NCBI GenBank assembly: GCA_021851465.1
Contig: JAJZDL010000123.1
Location: forward strand, 1 to 8,677
Direction of reading: 5' to 3'
Source: Acidobacteriota bacterium
Lineage (GTDB): Bacteria; Acidobacteriota; Terriglobia; Terriglobales; Acidobacteriaceae
Length of the DNA stretch: 8,677 bases
Below, piece after piece: positions 1 to 8,604 of the stretch (position 1 is the stretch's first letter; each line of letters starts with the position of its first letter). Under the pieces are notes generated by a model. It ran no database searches. It was given only the letters and a program-made list of their open reading frames with translations, and was not told the DNA's origin. Made by a program: the position numbers and the translations under genes.

Positions 1-1
1 G

Positions 2-676
2 GTTGCCCCGGACCTCCATCTCTCGGCGTCGGACAGCGTGCTCGCGCTGGACACCTTCAACGGCACGCCGGAGCTGGTGCCGCTGGAGCAGTCCGTCGGC
101 GAGATGGACCACACCGCCAGCCACAACATTCTGAAGCTGAGCATCAACCCGCGCGCGGCCTCGCACGACATTGTGCAGTTGAACGGCGCGGCGGCGGCGG
201 TGCAACTGCATGTCGACCGGCCGACAATCTACCTCTGCCTCGGCGACGATACGGATGCATCGCATGGCGGCACGCCGTTCACGGTCGATACGCATGGCGC
301 GAACGATGCGTCTGCAGCGAAGACGCCTTCGAACGGCGAAACCCAGAACACAGGCTATGTAATGGTGCGTGCCGATGTGCGCACCGACGTGCGCGTTCTG
401 GCCAGCTTCAACACCGGGATGCTGGGCGGCACGCAGAAGCAGGAGAACGCGATCGAGACCACCAGCGAACTGCTGCCCGGCGGCCACTGGATGAAGGTGA
501 CTCCCAAGACGCCACTCGACGCTGGCGAGTACGCGCTGATGGAGGTGGTCTCCGCCAACCAGATCAACCTCGGCGTCTGGGACTTTGGCGTGCATCCCAC
601 CGCGCCGGAGAACAAGGACGCGATCAAGCCCAGGCCCAAGCGCCCGTTGACGCTCCAGCGGCGTGCGCCGGAGTAG
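2..676 (+). CDS. Hypothetical protein, C-terminal part (5' end outside window)
   Basis: The reading frame is open from the first complete codon at position 2 and ends at TAG 674-676, so at least 224 residues are present and the true start is probably upstream. A GTG at 38 could serve as a start, but coding sequence continues in frame before it and no ribosome binding site precedes it. I do not recognise a named domain. The chain alternates polar and hydrophobic residues in the manner of a beta-rich secreted or periplasmic protein and has no membrane segment in the visible part. Near the end, GEYALMEV (524-547) and VWDFGVHP (575-598) are followed by a basic, proline-containing tail. From memory, similar 'GEYAL...VWDFGV' endings occur in uncharacterised acidobacterial proteins; this is recollection, not a search result. 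The gene is codirectional with gyrA but separated by 117 bp containing a gyrA promoter, so the two are probably independent transcripts. Confidence 0.7.
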   Translation, partial: VAPDLHLSASDSVLALDTFNGTPELVPLEQSVGEMDHTASHNILKLSINPRAASHDIVQLNGAAAAVQLHVDRPTIYLCLGDDTDASHGGTPFTVDTHGANDASAAKTPSNGETQNTGYVMVRADVRTDVRVLASFNTGMLGGTQKQENAIETTSELLPGGHWMKVTPKTPLDAGEYALMEVVSANQINLGVWDFGVHPTAPENKDAIKPRPKRPLTLQRRAPE

Positions 677-677
677 T

Positions 678-704
678 CGCCCATGGCCGACGCGTGGCGT
701 TTTT
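678..704 (+). terminator. Weak candidate terminator after the first gene
   Basis: Just after the TAG at 674-676, CGCC (678-681) can pair with GGCG (696-699), extended by an A-T pair past a bulged C, and five T residues follow at 700-704. The stem is short and the loop about 11 nt, so the structure is marginal. It is reported because the position and T-run fit an intrinsic terminator separating this gene from gyrA. Confidence 0.25.
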
Positions 705-774
705 GCGGTTCCGCCCCACATCGAGCGAGCCAAAACACTGCCTTCGCGCCGCTCCGTAACGCGCCCGAAACGCC

Positions 775-793
775 TATAATAGAGCCATAAACC
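775..793 (+). promoter_or_regulatory. gyrA promoter -10 box and very short leader
   Basis: A perfect TATAAT lies at 775-780. A -35 hexamer at the 17-bp spacing (752-757, CTCCGT) matches the sigma-70 consensus poorly. Usual spacing would put the transcription start near A787, leaving a leader of about 7 nt (ATAAACC) before ATG 794. No Shine-Dalgarno sequence fits in that leader, so translation would start in a leaderless-like way. The box also supports choosing the ATG at 794 as the gyrA start. Confidence 0.6.
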
Positions 794-3709
<2,916 letters not shown>

Positions 3710-3741
3710 TCGGCCTGCTCCGTCTCCCGCAAAACCGGGTG

Positions 3742-3780
3742 CCCCATCTTCGCGACAGTCTCATCGTCGCGAAGGTGGGG
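3742..3780. repeat. REP-like 15-bp hairpin between convergent gyrA and ftsZ
   Basis: The left arm 3742-3756 (CCCCATCTTCGCGAC) pairs with the right arm 3766-3780 (GTCGCGAAGGTGGGG) around the 9-nt loop AGTCTCATC (3757-3765). The only irregular pair is T3747/G3775, a wobble in plus-strand RNA and a mismatch in minus-strand RNA. An 8-bp direct repeat CCGGGTGC flanks it at 3735-3742 and 3809-3816. It lies between the stops of gyrA (3709) and ftsZ (3834) and could slow polymerase from both sides. It lacks a proper T-run on either strand, only TTTT a few bases beyond it in the ftsZ direction, so it is not a classical intrinsic terminator. The same loop is found in the hairpins at 8422 and 8644, which points to a dispersed palindromic repeat family. 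Confidence 0.75.
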
Positions 3781-3833
3781 TTCGTGGCTATGGCACGGAC
3801 CATTCAAGCCGGGTGCTGTCTGCCGTCAATGGA

Positions 3834-5501
3834 TCAGTGGCTGCGGCGCAGGAACGCTGGGATGTCGAGTTCATCGGTCTCGGCGGGCACGGCGTGGGTG
3901 GCGCTGGCCCCGGCGAAGAGACGCATCTCCCCCGCGGGCTGCGCCAATTCCTGTGGCCCGTCCTCGATTGCGCCGCCGGGTCGCGAGTTTGCCGCGCGGA
4001 AGAACTCGTCGTCGAAGACGGAGGCCGCGACGGGAACCAGCTCCGGCTCGCGCTGCGAAGCGCACGAGGAATCGAACTGGGGCTCGGCATCCTCCGCTGC
4101 GTCCGCGCAGTCCGCGCAATCGGGTTCAAATGCGCACGCTGCATCGAACACCGTGTCGGTTGCAGGATCGGACTCGGCCTCGCGGGCTGAATCTTCGTCG
4201 GCTGCGTAGCTCCAGGCCGTCGGCTCCACCGCCTTCTGCGCCTCTGTGGCGCAGGCCAGGCCCACAGGGCCGTACTCCGCGGTTGCGGGCATCGTGCCGG
4301 GTGTGAACTGCGCCATGGCTTCGCAATTTGCAGCCGGATGCGCTGCCTGCGCCTGTCGCGCAGCCTCGTCCGTCCGCTGTCCAGGTGTCTGCTGCGCCTC
4401 GCGCTGCTCGCTGGCGAAGCGCGGCGCGGCGTCCGCGGCGCGCCCCTGGCTGCGTATGGGAACCTCCTCGTCGGATGAGAGAAACGTGGATTCGGCCAAC
4501 ATGCGGGCGCGCCGCTCCGGCATCTCCTGGCGAAAGCCCGTGGCGATCACGGTGATCTTCACCTCATCGCCCATCCGCTCGTCCTGCACCGCGCCGAAGA
4601 TGATGTTGCACTCCTCGTGCGCCGCGTTCTGGATGATGGTCGAGGCCTCGTTCACCTCCGAGAGCTTCAGGTTGGCTGAGCCGGTGATATTGATGAGAAT
4701 CCCGCGCGCTCCGTCGATCGCTCCCGCCTCCAGCAGCGGAGAGGCCATCGCGGCCAGTGCCGCGTCCATGGCGCGGTTGCTCCCCGTGCCTGTAGCAGTG
4801 CCCATCACGGCATAGCCCATGCCCGCCATCGTGGTCTTTACATCGGCAAAGTCGCGGTTGATCACGCCCGGGATCGTGATGATGTCGGAGATGCCCTGCA
4901 CGCCCTGGCGAAGTACGTCGTCCGCGATGCGGAAGCTCTCGAAGAACCCCGCGTCCTTCGCCACGGCCAGCAGCTTCTCGTTGGGGATCACGATCAGCGT
5001 GTCCACCGATTCGATCAGCTCCTGCATCCCGCGCTCGGCCTGCATCATCCGCCGCTTGCCCTCGAACGCAAACGGCCGCGTGACGACGGCGACCGTCAAC
5101 GCGCCCATCTCGCTGGCCAGGCTCGCAATCACCGGCGCCGCGCCAGTGCCCGTGCCGCCGCCGAGCCCGGCGGTGACGAAGACCATGTCCGCCCCCTCCA
5201 GCGCTTCGATGATCTTGCCCGAGTCCTCGAGTGCCGCCCGGCGGCCCACATCCGGGTTCGCCCCCGCGCCCAGACCGCTCGTCAGCTTCACCCCAAGCTG
5301 CAACTTGATCGGCGCATTCGACAACTGCAGCGCCTGAACATCCGTGTTGGCGGCGATGAACTCCACGCCCTCCACGCCCGCGACCATCATGCGGTTCACG
5401 GCGTTGTTGCCCCCGCCGCCCACGCCGATCACCTTGATGCGCGCGCCGCGCGGAGCGTCGTCCTGATACTGAATGCGAAGGTCGTCGGTCGATTCGGACA
5501 T
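3834..5501 (-). CDS. ftsZ: Cell division protein FtsZ
   Basis: This is the tubulin-like GTPase that polymerises into the cytoplasmic Z-ring and recruits the divisome. The 555-residue product has a short N-terminal peptide, the nucleotide-binding start RIKVIGVGGGGNNAVNRM (21-38), the GTP signature GGGTGTG (114-120) and the T7 synergy loop NRDFAD (215-220), whose Asp217 and Asp220 correspond to catalytic Asp209 and Asp212 of E. coli. The globular core ends near residue 325. It is followed by a long Ala/Glu/Asp-rich disordered linker of about 215 residues and an excellent C-terminal conserved peptide, ELDIPAFLRR (544-553), expected to bind FtsA, ZipA-type or SepF-type partners. The linker contains six cysteines, including DCADC (461-465). 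The start is ATG at 5499-5501, preceded by AAGGGAG eight bases upstream and matching the usual FtsZ N-terminus; a longer open frame to 5657 has no support. The gene ends convergent with gyrA. rsmI lies upstream on the same strand; no ftsA is adjacent. Confidence 0.97.
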   Translation of the reverse strand: MSESTDDLRIQYQDDAPRGARIKVIGVGGGGNNAVNRMMVAGVEGVEFIAANTDVQALQLSNAPIKLQLGVKLTSGLGAGANPDVGRRAALEDSGKIIEALEGADMVFVTAGLGGGTGTGAAPVIASLASEMGALTVAVVTRPFAFEGKRRMMQAERGMQELIESVDTLIVIPNEKLLAVAKDAGFFESFRIADDVLRQGVQGISDIITIPGVINRDFADVKTTMAGMGYAVMGTATGTGSNRAMDAALAAMASPLLEAGAIDGARGILINITGSANLKLSEVNEASTIIQNAAHEECNIIFGAVQDERMGDEVKITVIATGFRQEMPERRARMLAESTFLSSDEEVPIRSQGRAADAAPRFASEQREAQQTPGQRTDEAARQAQAAHPAANCEAMAQFTPGTMPATAEYGPVGLACATEAQKAVEPTAWSYAADEDSAREAESDPATDTVFDAACAFEPDCADCADAAEDAEPQFDSSCASQREPELVPVAASVFDDEFFRAANSRPGGAIEDGPQELAQPAGEMRLFAGASATHAVPAETDELDIPAFLRRSH

Positions 5502-5509
5502 GGCTGCTG

Positions 5510-5516
5510 CTCCCTT
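5510..5516 (-). promoter_or_regulatory. ftsZ ribosome binding site
   Basis: The minus strand reads AAGGGAG eight bases before the ATG at 5501. This is the best Shine-Dalgarno sequence in the window. It fixes the ftsZ start at 5501 and excludes the upstream ATG at 5657 in the same frame. Confidence 0.75.
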
Positions 5517-5605
5517 GTAATAATGCGACAGGCGCAATCCATCGGCTGGTTCCCGGTCCCGCAACCGTGCGATGAATGGGCGCTCTCTTCTTCCGGCGCT
5601 GCGAA

Positions 5606-5637
5606 GATACGCTTGCGGCGTGCCCGCGCGGCGTATC
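5606..5637 (-). promoter_or_regulatory. Nested stem-loop in the ftsZ leader
   Basis: GATACGC (5606-5612) pairs exactly with GCGTATC (5631-5637). Inside, GCGG (5615-5618) pairs with CCGC (5624-5627) around a 5-nt loop. The two stems are separated by a small 2x3 internal loop. The structure sits about 105-136 bases upstream of the ftsZ ATG. It has no T-run after it, so it is not an obvious terminator. It could be an RNA leader structure or a protein-binding inverted repeat; the sequence alone does not decide. Confidence 0.4.
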
Positions 5638-5833
5638 GACAGAATCAATTTTGACATCGAGCGGCGGCCGCTGAAACGAGCTTGTCGCCGAATGAACCAC
5701 GCTGGGTACTTCTATCTTCCGCGCCGATGGCGTTTGCAACGCTCCCGCCGCAACGCGACGCGCCAACCGCCCTGCGCGCCTCTTGCCTTTACAGCAACAA
5801 TTCCACGCACGGCCCTTCCGCGATTGCATCGGT

Positions 5834-6856
5834 CTACTTGCCGCGGCTGCGTTGAAGCTCGCGGTAGGCCTCGCTCTTGGCCATGCCGCGGGCGCGGGCA
5901 ACCCGCTTCAGCGCGTCTTTCTCGTCGATGGACTCTCTCTCCATCAGCGCGCGGATCGCGGACGCGATGCTGGCCGGGGCGCTGTCGCCTGCGCGCGCCG
6001 CGGCGTCCGGCGCGAACAGCAGCACAATCTCGCCGCGAACGCTGTCGCGCGCCGCAAGCGTCTGGCGCACCGTAGACACCGGCCCGCGCAGAAACTCCTC
6101 GTGCAGCTTGGTCAGCTCGCGCGCCACCACAACCTGCTGCGTGGGGCCGAAGATGGATTCGATCTCGGCCAGCGTGGCCACAATGCGGTGCGGCGCTTCG
6201 TAGAAGATCTGTGTGCCGCCGCTCCGGTCTGCATCGCCGCGTACGGCTTCCAGGACCGTTCTGCGCTGGCCCTCTTTGGACGGAAGAAATCCGTGAAAGG
6301 TGAACTGCTCGGCCTTCGTGCCGCCGGCCCTTGGGCACTCTGCCGAGGCATTGGCGTCGGACTGCGTGGCTCCGCCTGCGCTGCCTGCGATCAGCCCGCT
6401 GGCGATCAGCGCGCTGATCGCGGCATTCGCGCCGGGAATGGGAAATACAGGAACGCCCGCGGCGATCGCGGCCGCCGCAATCTGGCCGCCCGGATCGGCG
6501 ATCCCCGGCGTGCCCGCGTCGCTCACCACCGCAATGCGCGCGCCGGCCTTCAGCGCCGCGGCCAGCTCGACCGCGCGGCCAGCCTCGTTGTGCATGTGGT
6601 AGCTCACCGTCGGCGTGCGAATGGAATAGTGGTTGAGCAGCTTCTGCGTCTGCCGCGTGTCCTCGCAGGCAATGCGGTCCACCGACCGCAGCACGCGCAG
6701 AGCGCGCAGTGTGATGTCCTCCAGGTTGCCGATCGGCGTCGCCACCAGGTAGAGGCCCGGCGCAAGCGCGCGTTCGCGCGCGGCGTTCGGCCCTGCCTCT
6801 GTCTGCTCGCGATCGACCGCATCGCTCTCCGGTTCTTCGTCCGTCTTCATCCGCAT
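5834..6856 (-). CDS. rsmI: 16S rRNA (cytidine-1402-2'-O)-methyltransferase RsmI
   Basis: RsmI uses S-adenosylmethionine to methylate the 2'-hydroxyl of C1402 in the decoding centre of 16S rRNA, working with RsmH (N4-methylation) to tune start-codon choice and fidelity. The 340-residue product carries the tetrapyrrole-methylase-fold hallmarks: TPIGNLEDIT (40-49), CEDTRQT (64-70), VSDAGTPGIADPG (111-123), PIPGANA (139-145), FHGFLP (187-192), IFYEAPHR (217-224) and ARELTKLHEE (245-254). It is longer than E. coli RsmI (286) because of about 30 extra N-terminal residues and a Gly/Ala/Ser-rich insertion of about 27 residues (156-182) between the two lobes. Start ATG 6856 has only a weak GGA before it; ATG 6850, two codons on, is equally possible, and a start nearer residue 33 cannot be excluded. 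The upstream M50 gene ends 42 bp away, so the pair is probably one transcript. ftsZ follows 332 bp downstream. Confidence 0.95.
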   Translation of the reverse strand: MRMKTDEEPESDAVDREQTEAGPNAARERALAPGLYLVATPIGNLEDITLRALRVLRSVDRIACEDTRQTQKLLNHYSIRTPTVSYHMHNEAGRAVELAAALKAGARIAVVSDAGTPGIADPGGQIAAAAIAAGVPVFPIPGANAAISALIASGLIAGSAGGATQSDANASAECPRAGGTKAEQFTFHGFLPSKEGQRRTVLEAVRGDADRSGGTQIFYEAPHRIVATLAEIESIFGPTQQVVVARELTKLHEEFLRGPVSTVRQTLAARDSVRGEIVLLFAPDAAARAGDSAPASIASAIRALMERESIDEKDALKRVARARGMAKSEAYRELQRSRGK

Positions 6857-6898
6857 TGGTCCGTGGTGGTCGTGCTGCTTGCTTGCTGCCGATGCACG

Positions 6899-8065
6899 CT
6901 AGGCCTCTTCGCTGCGACAGAGCCGGCGGCTCTGGTTCAGCAGGCCCATGGACTGCGACAGGTTCTGCGGCGTCACGATGCCGACAATGCGCTCGCCATC
7001 CATCACCGGCACAAGCTGCGCGCCCTGTCCGCCCGCGATGCGCCCCAGAGTATGCACCAGCGAGTCGCCGGGCTGCGCGGTCTGGAAGCTCCGCGTCATC
7101 ACGCCCTGCACATAGCTGTTGCCGCCGATGGCCAGCGCCTCCATGATGTTCTGCCGGCTCACCGCACCGACCAGCGTGCCGCCGCGCACCACGGGAAAGA
7201 CATCCTGTAGCGTATGCACGGCCCGCTGCAGAGCGTCCTCCAGCGTGTCCGATGCCGAAAGCGTGCTGAACTGCGTGAGCATGACGTCGCGCATCAGAAC
7301 GCTGTCGGAGTCGCTCTGTGCCAGCATCCCCTGGTTCTCCATGTGCGCGCCGATGAGCACGAACGCCCCCATGATCGCCAGCCACAGATTGCCCAGCAGC
7401 AGCCCGGCCGCGACCAGCGCGATTGCGATCCACTGCCCCAGTCCCGCGCCCCGGCCCCATGCCAGTCCCGCGCCCAGGCCGCTGGTCGCTGCGCCTGCTG
7501 GCGCGGCGCGGCTGCCTTTCACCGGCTGCGCAACCCCGGGCAGAGTGCGGCGGAAGACGCGCCCGCCATCCAGCGGAAACGCGGGCAGCAGGTTGATTGC
7601 GCCAAGCAGCACATTGAGCCACACCATCGCGCGCAGCAGGTGAGCGGGCGCAATCCACGGCCTCGCTATCAGGTTGACCCCAGGCGCAAAGGCAAGCAGA
7701 ATTGCCGCAAGCAGAAGGCCGAACCCCATGCTGGCGAGCGGCCCGACAACCGCCATCCGCCGCTCGATGCCCGGCTCCGCGGCGCGCTGCGTGGCCTCGT
7801 TCGTGGCATAGGTCATCAGGCCGCCCGTCGGCAGCAGAAGAATGCCCCGCAACTCCAGCCCGTACCATGCCGCGGCCAGCCCGCGAGCACCCTCGCGCAC
7901 AACAACCGCGAACAAGAGCAGGAGCCACAGCGACACCATCCGCCCAGCGCTCGACCCAACCAGCGGGCCAACGCCGATCGCAAGCGCCAAAAGCAGCAGA
8001 AAGAACGCATGGATGCGGACCTCTACCGCAAAGAACCGGCCGACAGGGAAGCTCCATCCACGCAT
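6899..8065 (-). CDS. M50 site-2-protease-like membrane protein with two CBS domains, zinc motif lost
   Basis: The 388-residue product has the architecture of the M50 (S2P) family with C-terminal CBS domains, which normally cleave transmembrane substrates. Likely membrane segments are at about 15-36, 43-66, 103-128, 142-165 and 210-240. The N-terminus (SFPVGRFFAVEVRIHAFF) and LLPTGGL (78-84) are typical. The third-ligand motif is kept as NLLPAFPLDGG (158-168, Asp166). The HExxH zinc motif, however, reads REGAR at 57-61 (codons 7883-7897), so both His ligands are Arg and only the Glu remains; a metalloprotease activity is therefore unlikely. A Gly/Ala-rich loop (about 180-209) follows. Two CBS modules (about 258-312 and 320-375) end the protein and may bind adenine nucleotides. 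Start ATG 8065 fits the family N-terminus and a -10 box; the frame stays open to 8269, but that extension is not family-like. rsmI follows 42 bp downstream. Function unknown: a pseudoprotease that binds or sequesters membrane proteins is an inference. Confidence 0.85.
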   Translation of the reverse strand: MRGWSFPVGRFFAVEVRIHAFFLLLLALAIGVGPLVGSSAGRMVSLWLLLLFAVVVREGARGLAAAWYGLELRGILLLPTGGLMTYATNEATQRAAEPGIERRMAVVGPLASMGFGLLLAAILLAFAPGVNLIARPWIAPAHLLRAMVWLNVLLGAINLLPAFPLDGGRVFRRTLPGVAQPVKGSRAAPAGAATSGLGAGLAWGRGAGLGQWIAIALVAAGLLLGNLWLAIMGAFVLIGAHMENQGMLAQSDSDSVLMRDVMLTQFSTLSASDTLEDALQRAVHTLQDVFPVVRGGTLVGAVSRQNIMEALAIGGNSYVQGVMTRSFQTAQPGDSLVHTLGRIAGGQGAQLVPVMDGERIVGIVTPQNLSQSMGLLNQSRRLCRSEEA

Positions 8066-8071
8066 CGCTCC

Positions 8072-8077
8072 ATTGTA
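8072..8077 (-). promoter_or_regulatory. Candidate -10 box for a leaderless M50 transcript
   Basis: The minus strand reads TACAAT (five of six matches to TATAAT). Counting its last base as -7, position +1 is exactly 8065, the A of the ATG. The -35 region at 17 bp (8095-8100, TCGTGC) is poor. A GGAG lies only two bases before the ATG, too close to work as a Shine-Dalgarno sequence, which fits leaderless translation. Confidence 0.4.
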
Positions 8078-8091
8078 TTCGCTCCCCTCCC

Positions 8092-8124
8092 CCGGCACGA
8101 CAAACTCGCAGGATCCTGTGCCGG
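8092..8124. promoter_or_regulatory. Inverted repeat over the M50 -35 region, possible operator
   Basis: CCGGCAC (8092-8098) is matched exactly by GTGCCGG (8118-8124) across a 19-base spacer that itself contains the 8-bp palindrome AGGATCCT (8110-8117). The left arm overlaps where the -35 element of the M50 promoter should be, so a dimeric regulator could block or assist polymerase here. No regulator is encoded in the window. Chance occurrence in GC-rich DNA is possible. Confidence 0.3.
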
Positions 8125-8232
8125 CCATTCGCATCCCCCAAGTCCGTATCTCACTTCTGGAGCCGGGGCGCGGCTGCGGCTCTCCTACAGAGAAGAGGAT
8201 CGGAGAGATGCAGACAGTCAGATCGTTTGTTG

Positions 8233-8250
8233 GGAAGAGACCCCTCTTCC
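8233..8250. other. Short perfect hairpin, 7-bp stem and 4-nt loop
   Basis: GGAAGAG (8233-8239) pairs with CTCTTCC (8244-8250) around ACCC. It lies in the gene-free stretch upstream of the M50 gene. No T-run follows on either strand, so terminator function is doubtful; it could end transcripts entering from the right only in a factor-assisted way. Confidence 0.3.
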
Positions 8251-8330
8251 ACGGTGCAACTCCCAGCAAAACCGCCTGTCAACCCGCCCAACCCAAATCC
8301 ATCCTCCAACCACAGCCTTCTTTGCAACTT

Positions 8331-8359
8331 GTCATTCTGAGCACAGCGAAGAATCCCCG
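8331..8359. repeat. Short REP-like repeat without hairpin insert
   Basis: GTCATTCTGAGC followed by GCGAAGAATCCCC forms an imperfect palindrome (TTCT/AGAA and GC/GC pairs). The same outer sequences, as GTCATCCTGAGC and TCGAAGGACCCC, frame the hairpin at 8422-8448. From memory, 'TCATTCTGAGCG...GAAGAATC' elements are widely dispersed between genes in environmental bacterial genomes. The gene-free region 8066-8677 is therefore mostly repeat DNA. Confidence 0.55.
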
Positions 8360-8364
8360 CATTT

Positions 8365-8455
8365 TGCCTTTGCCTTTGCCCACGCTGCCCCCACCCCCAC
8401 CGGCCTGTCATCCTGAGCGGAGCCTCCCGCAGTCTCATCGCGGGAGGCGGAGTCG
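8365..8455. repeat. 91-bp direct repeat, copy 1
   Basis: This segment recurs at 8588-8677 with only two differences: an extra T at 8406, and T8433 where copy 2 has C8655. It contains, in order, two to three TTGCCT units, a C-rich stretch, GTCATCCTGAGCGG, and the hairpin GCCTCCCGC (8422-8430), loop AGTCTCATC, GCGGGAGGC (8440-8448), then GGAGTCG. After the copy, the sequence goes on as AAGGACCCC. Confidence 0.85.
8422..8448. repeat. REP-like hairpin with conserved loop, copy 2
   Basis: A perfect 9-bp stem, GCCTCCCGC (8422-8430) with GCGGGAGGC (8440-8448), encloses the loop AGTCTCATC (8431-8439). The loop and its closing C-G pair are identical to those of the hairpin at 3742-3780, although the stems are unrelated. 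Confidence 0.75.
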
Positions 8456-8516
8456 AAGGACCCCGACGCTCTCCGCCAAACCACCCCCGCCCGCCCCGTT
8501 CTCCCAACAATCTCCA

Positions 8517-8604
8517 GCCTTTGCCTTTGCCTTTGCCTCTGCCTTTGCCTTTGCCTCTGCCTTTGCCTCTGCCTTTGCCTTTGCCTCTGCCTTTGCCTTT
8601 GCCC
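8517..8604. repeat. Hexanucleotide tandem array, about 14 units
   Basis: Fourteen uninterrupted 6-bp units run from 8521 to 8604, after a partial unit GCCT at 8517-8520. Units are TTGCCT or CTGCCT, differing only by T/C at the first base, in the order T T T C T T C T C T T C T T; the last unit ends in C. The two or three like units at 8365-8380 begin the first direct-repeat copy. Slipped-strand replication is the obvious origin, and unit number may vary between strains. The minus strand is open in several frames and would spell Gly-Lys, Ala-Lys/Glu or Gln-Arg repeats, but I see no gene there. Confidence 0.9.

Larger units (their letters stand above)
5502..5833 (-). promoter_or_regulatory. 332-bp leader region of ftsZ, no gene
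   Basis: Between the rsmI stop and the ftsZ start I see no convincing gene; the in-frame extension of ftsZ is Arg-rich and unlike the family. The length suggests a long leader or a separate ftsZ promoter. One weak minus-strand candidate is TTGCAA (5734-5739) with 17 bp to GATAGA (5711-5716), only three of six -10 matches, so I do not rely on it. No clear terminator follows rsmI, so read-through from rsmI is also possible. Confidence 0.4.

Noticed and set aside
3742..3780. Classical bidirectional intrinsic terminator
   Set aside because: The stem is strong but no adequate T-run follows on either strand, and its loop is shared with other intergenic hairpins. A dispersed repeat that may secondarily stop transcription fits better.
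3834..5657. Longer FtsZ start at 5657
   Set aside because: The 52 extra residues are Arg-rich and unlike FtsZ, whereas ATG 5501 has a good Shine-Dalgarno sequence and a family-like N-terminus.
4564..5901. 445-codon minus-strand open frame over ftsZ
   Set aside because: It is a shifted-frame shadow of ftsZ, rich in Gly, Arg and His, with no domain signature.
5783..7210. 475-codon plus-strand open frame antisense to rsmI
   Set aside because: It is Arg/Ala-rich antisense sequence opposite a well-supported gene, with no start signal.
5712..8141. 809-codon minus-strand open frame across rsmI and the M50 gene
   Set aside because: It overlaps two recognisable genes in another frame and reads as Arg/Gly/Ala-rich sequence without motifs. 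Long shadow frames are expected in GC-rich DNA.
8517..8604. CRISPR array
   Set aside because: The units are 6 bp with no spacers, so this is a microsatellite-type tandem repeat.
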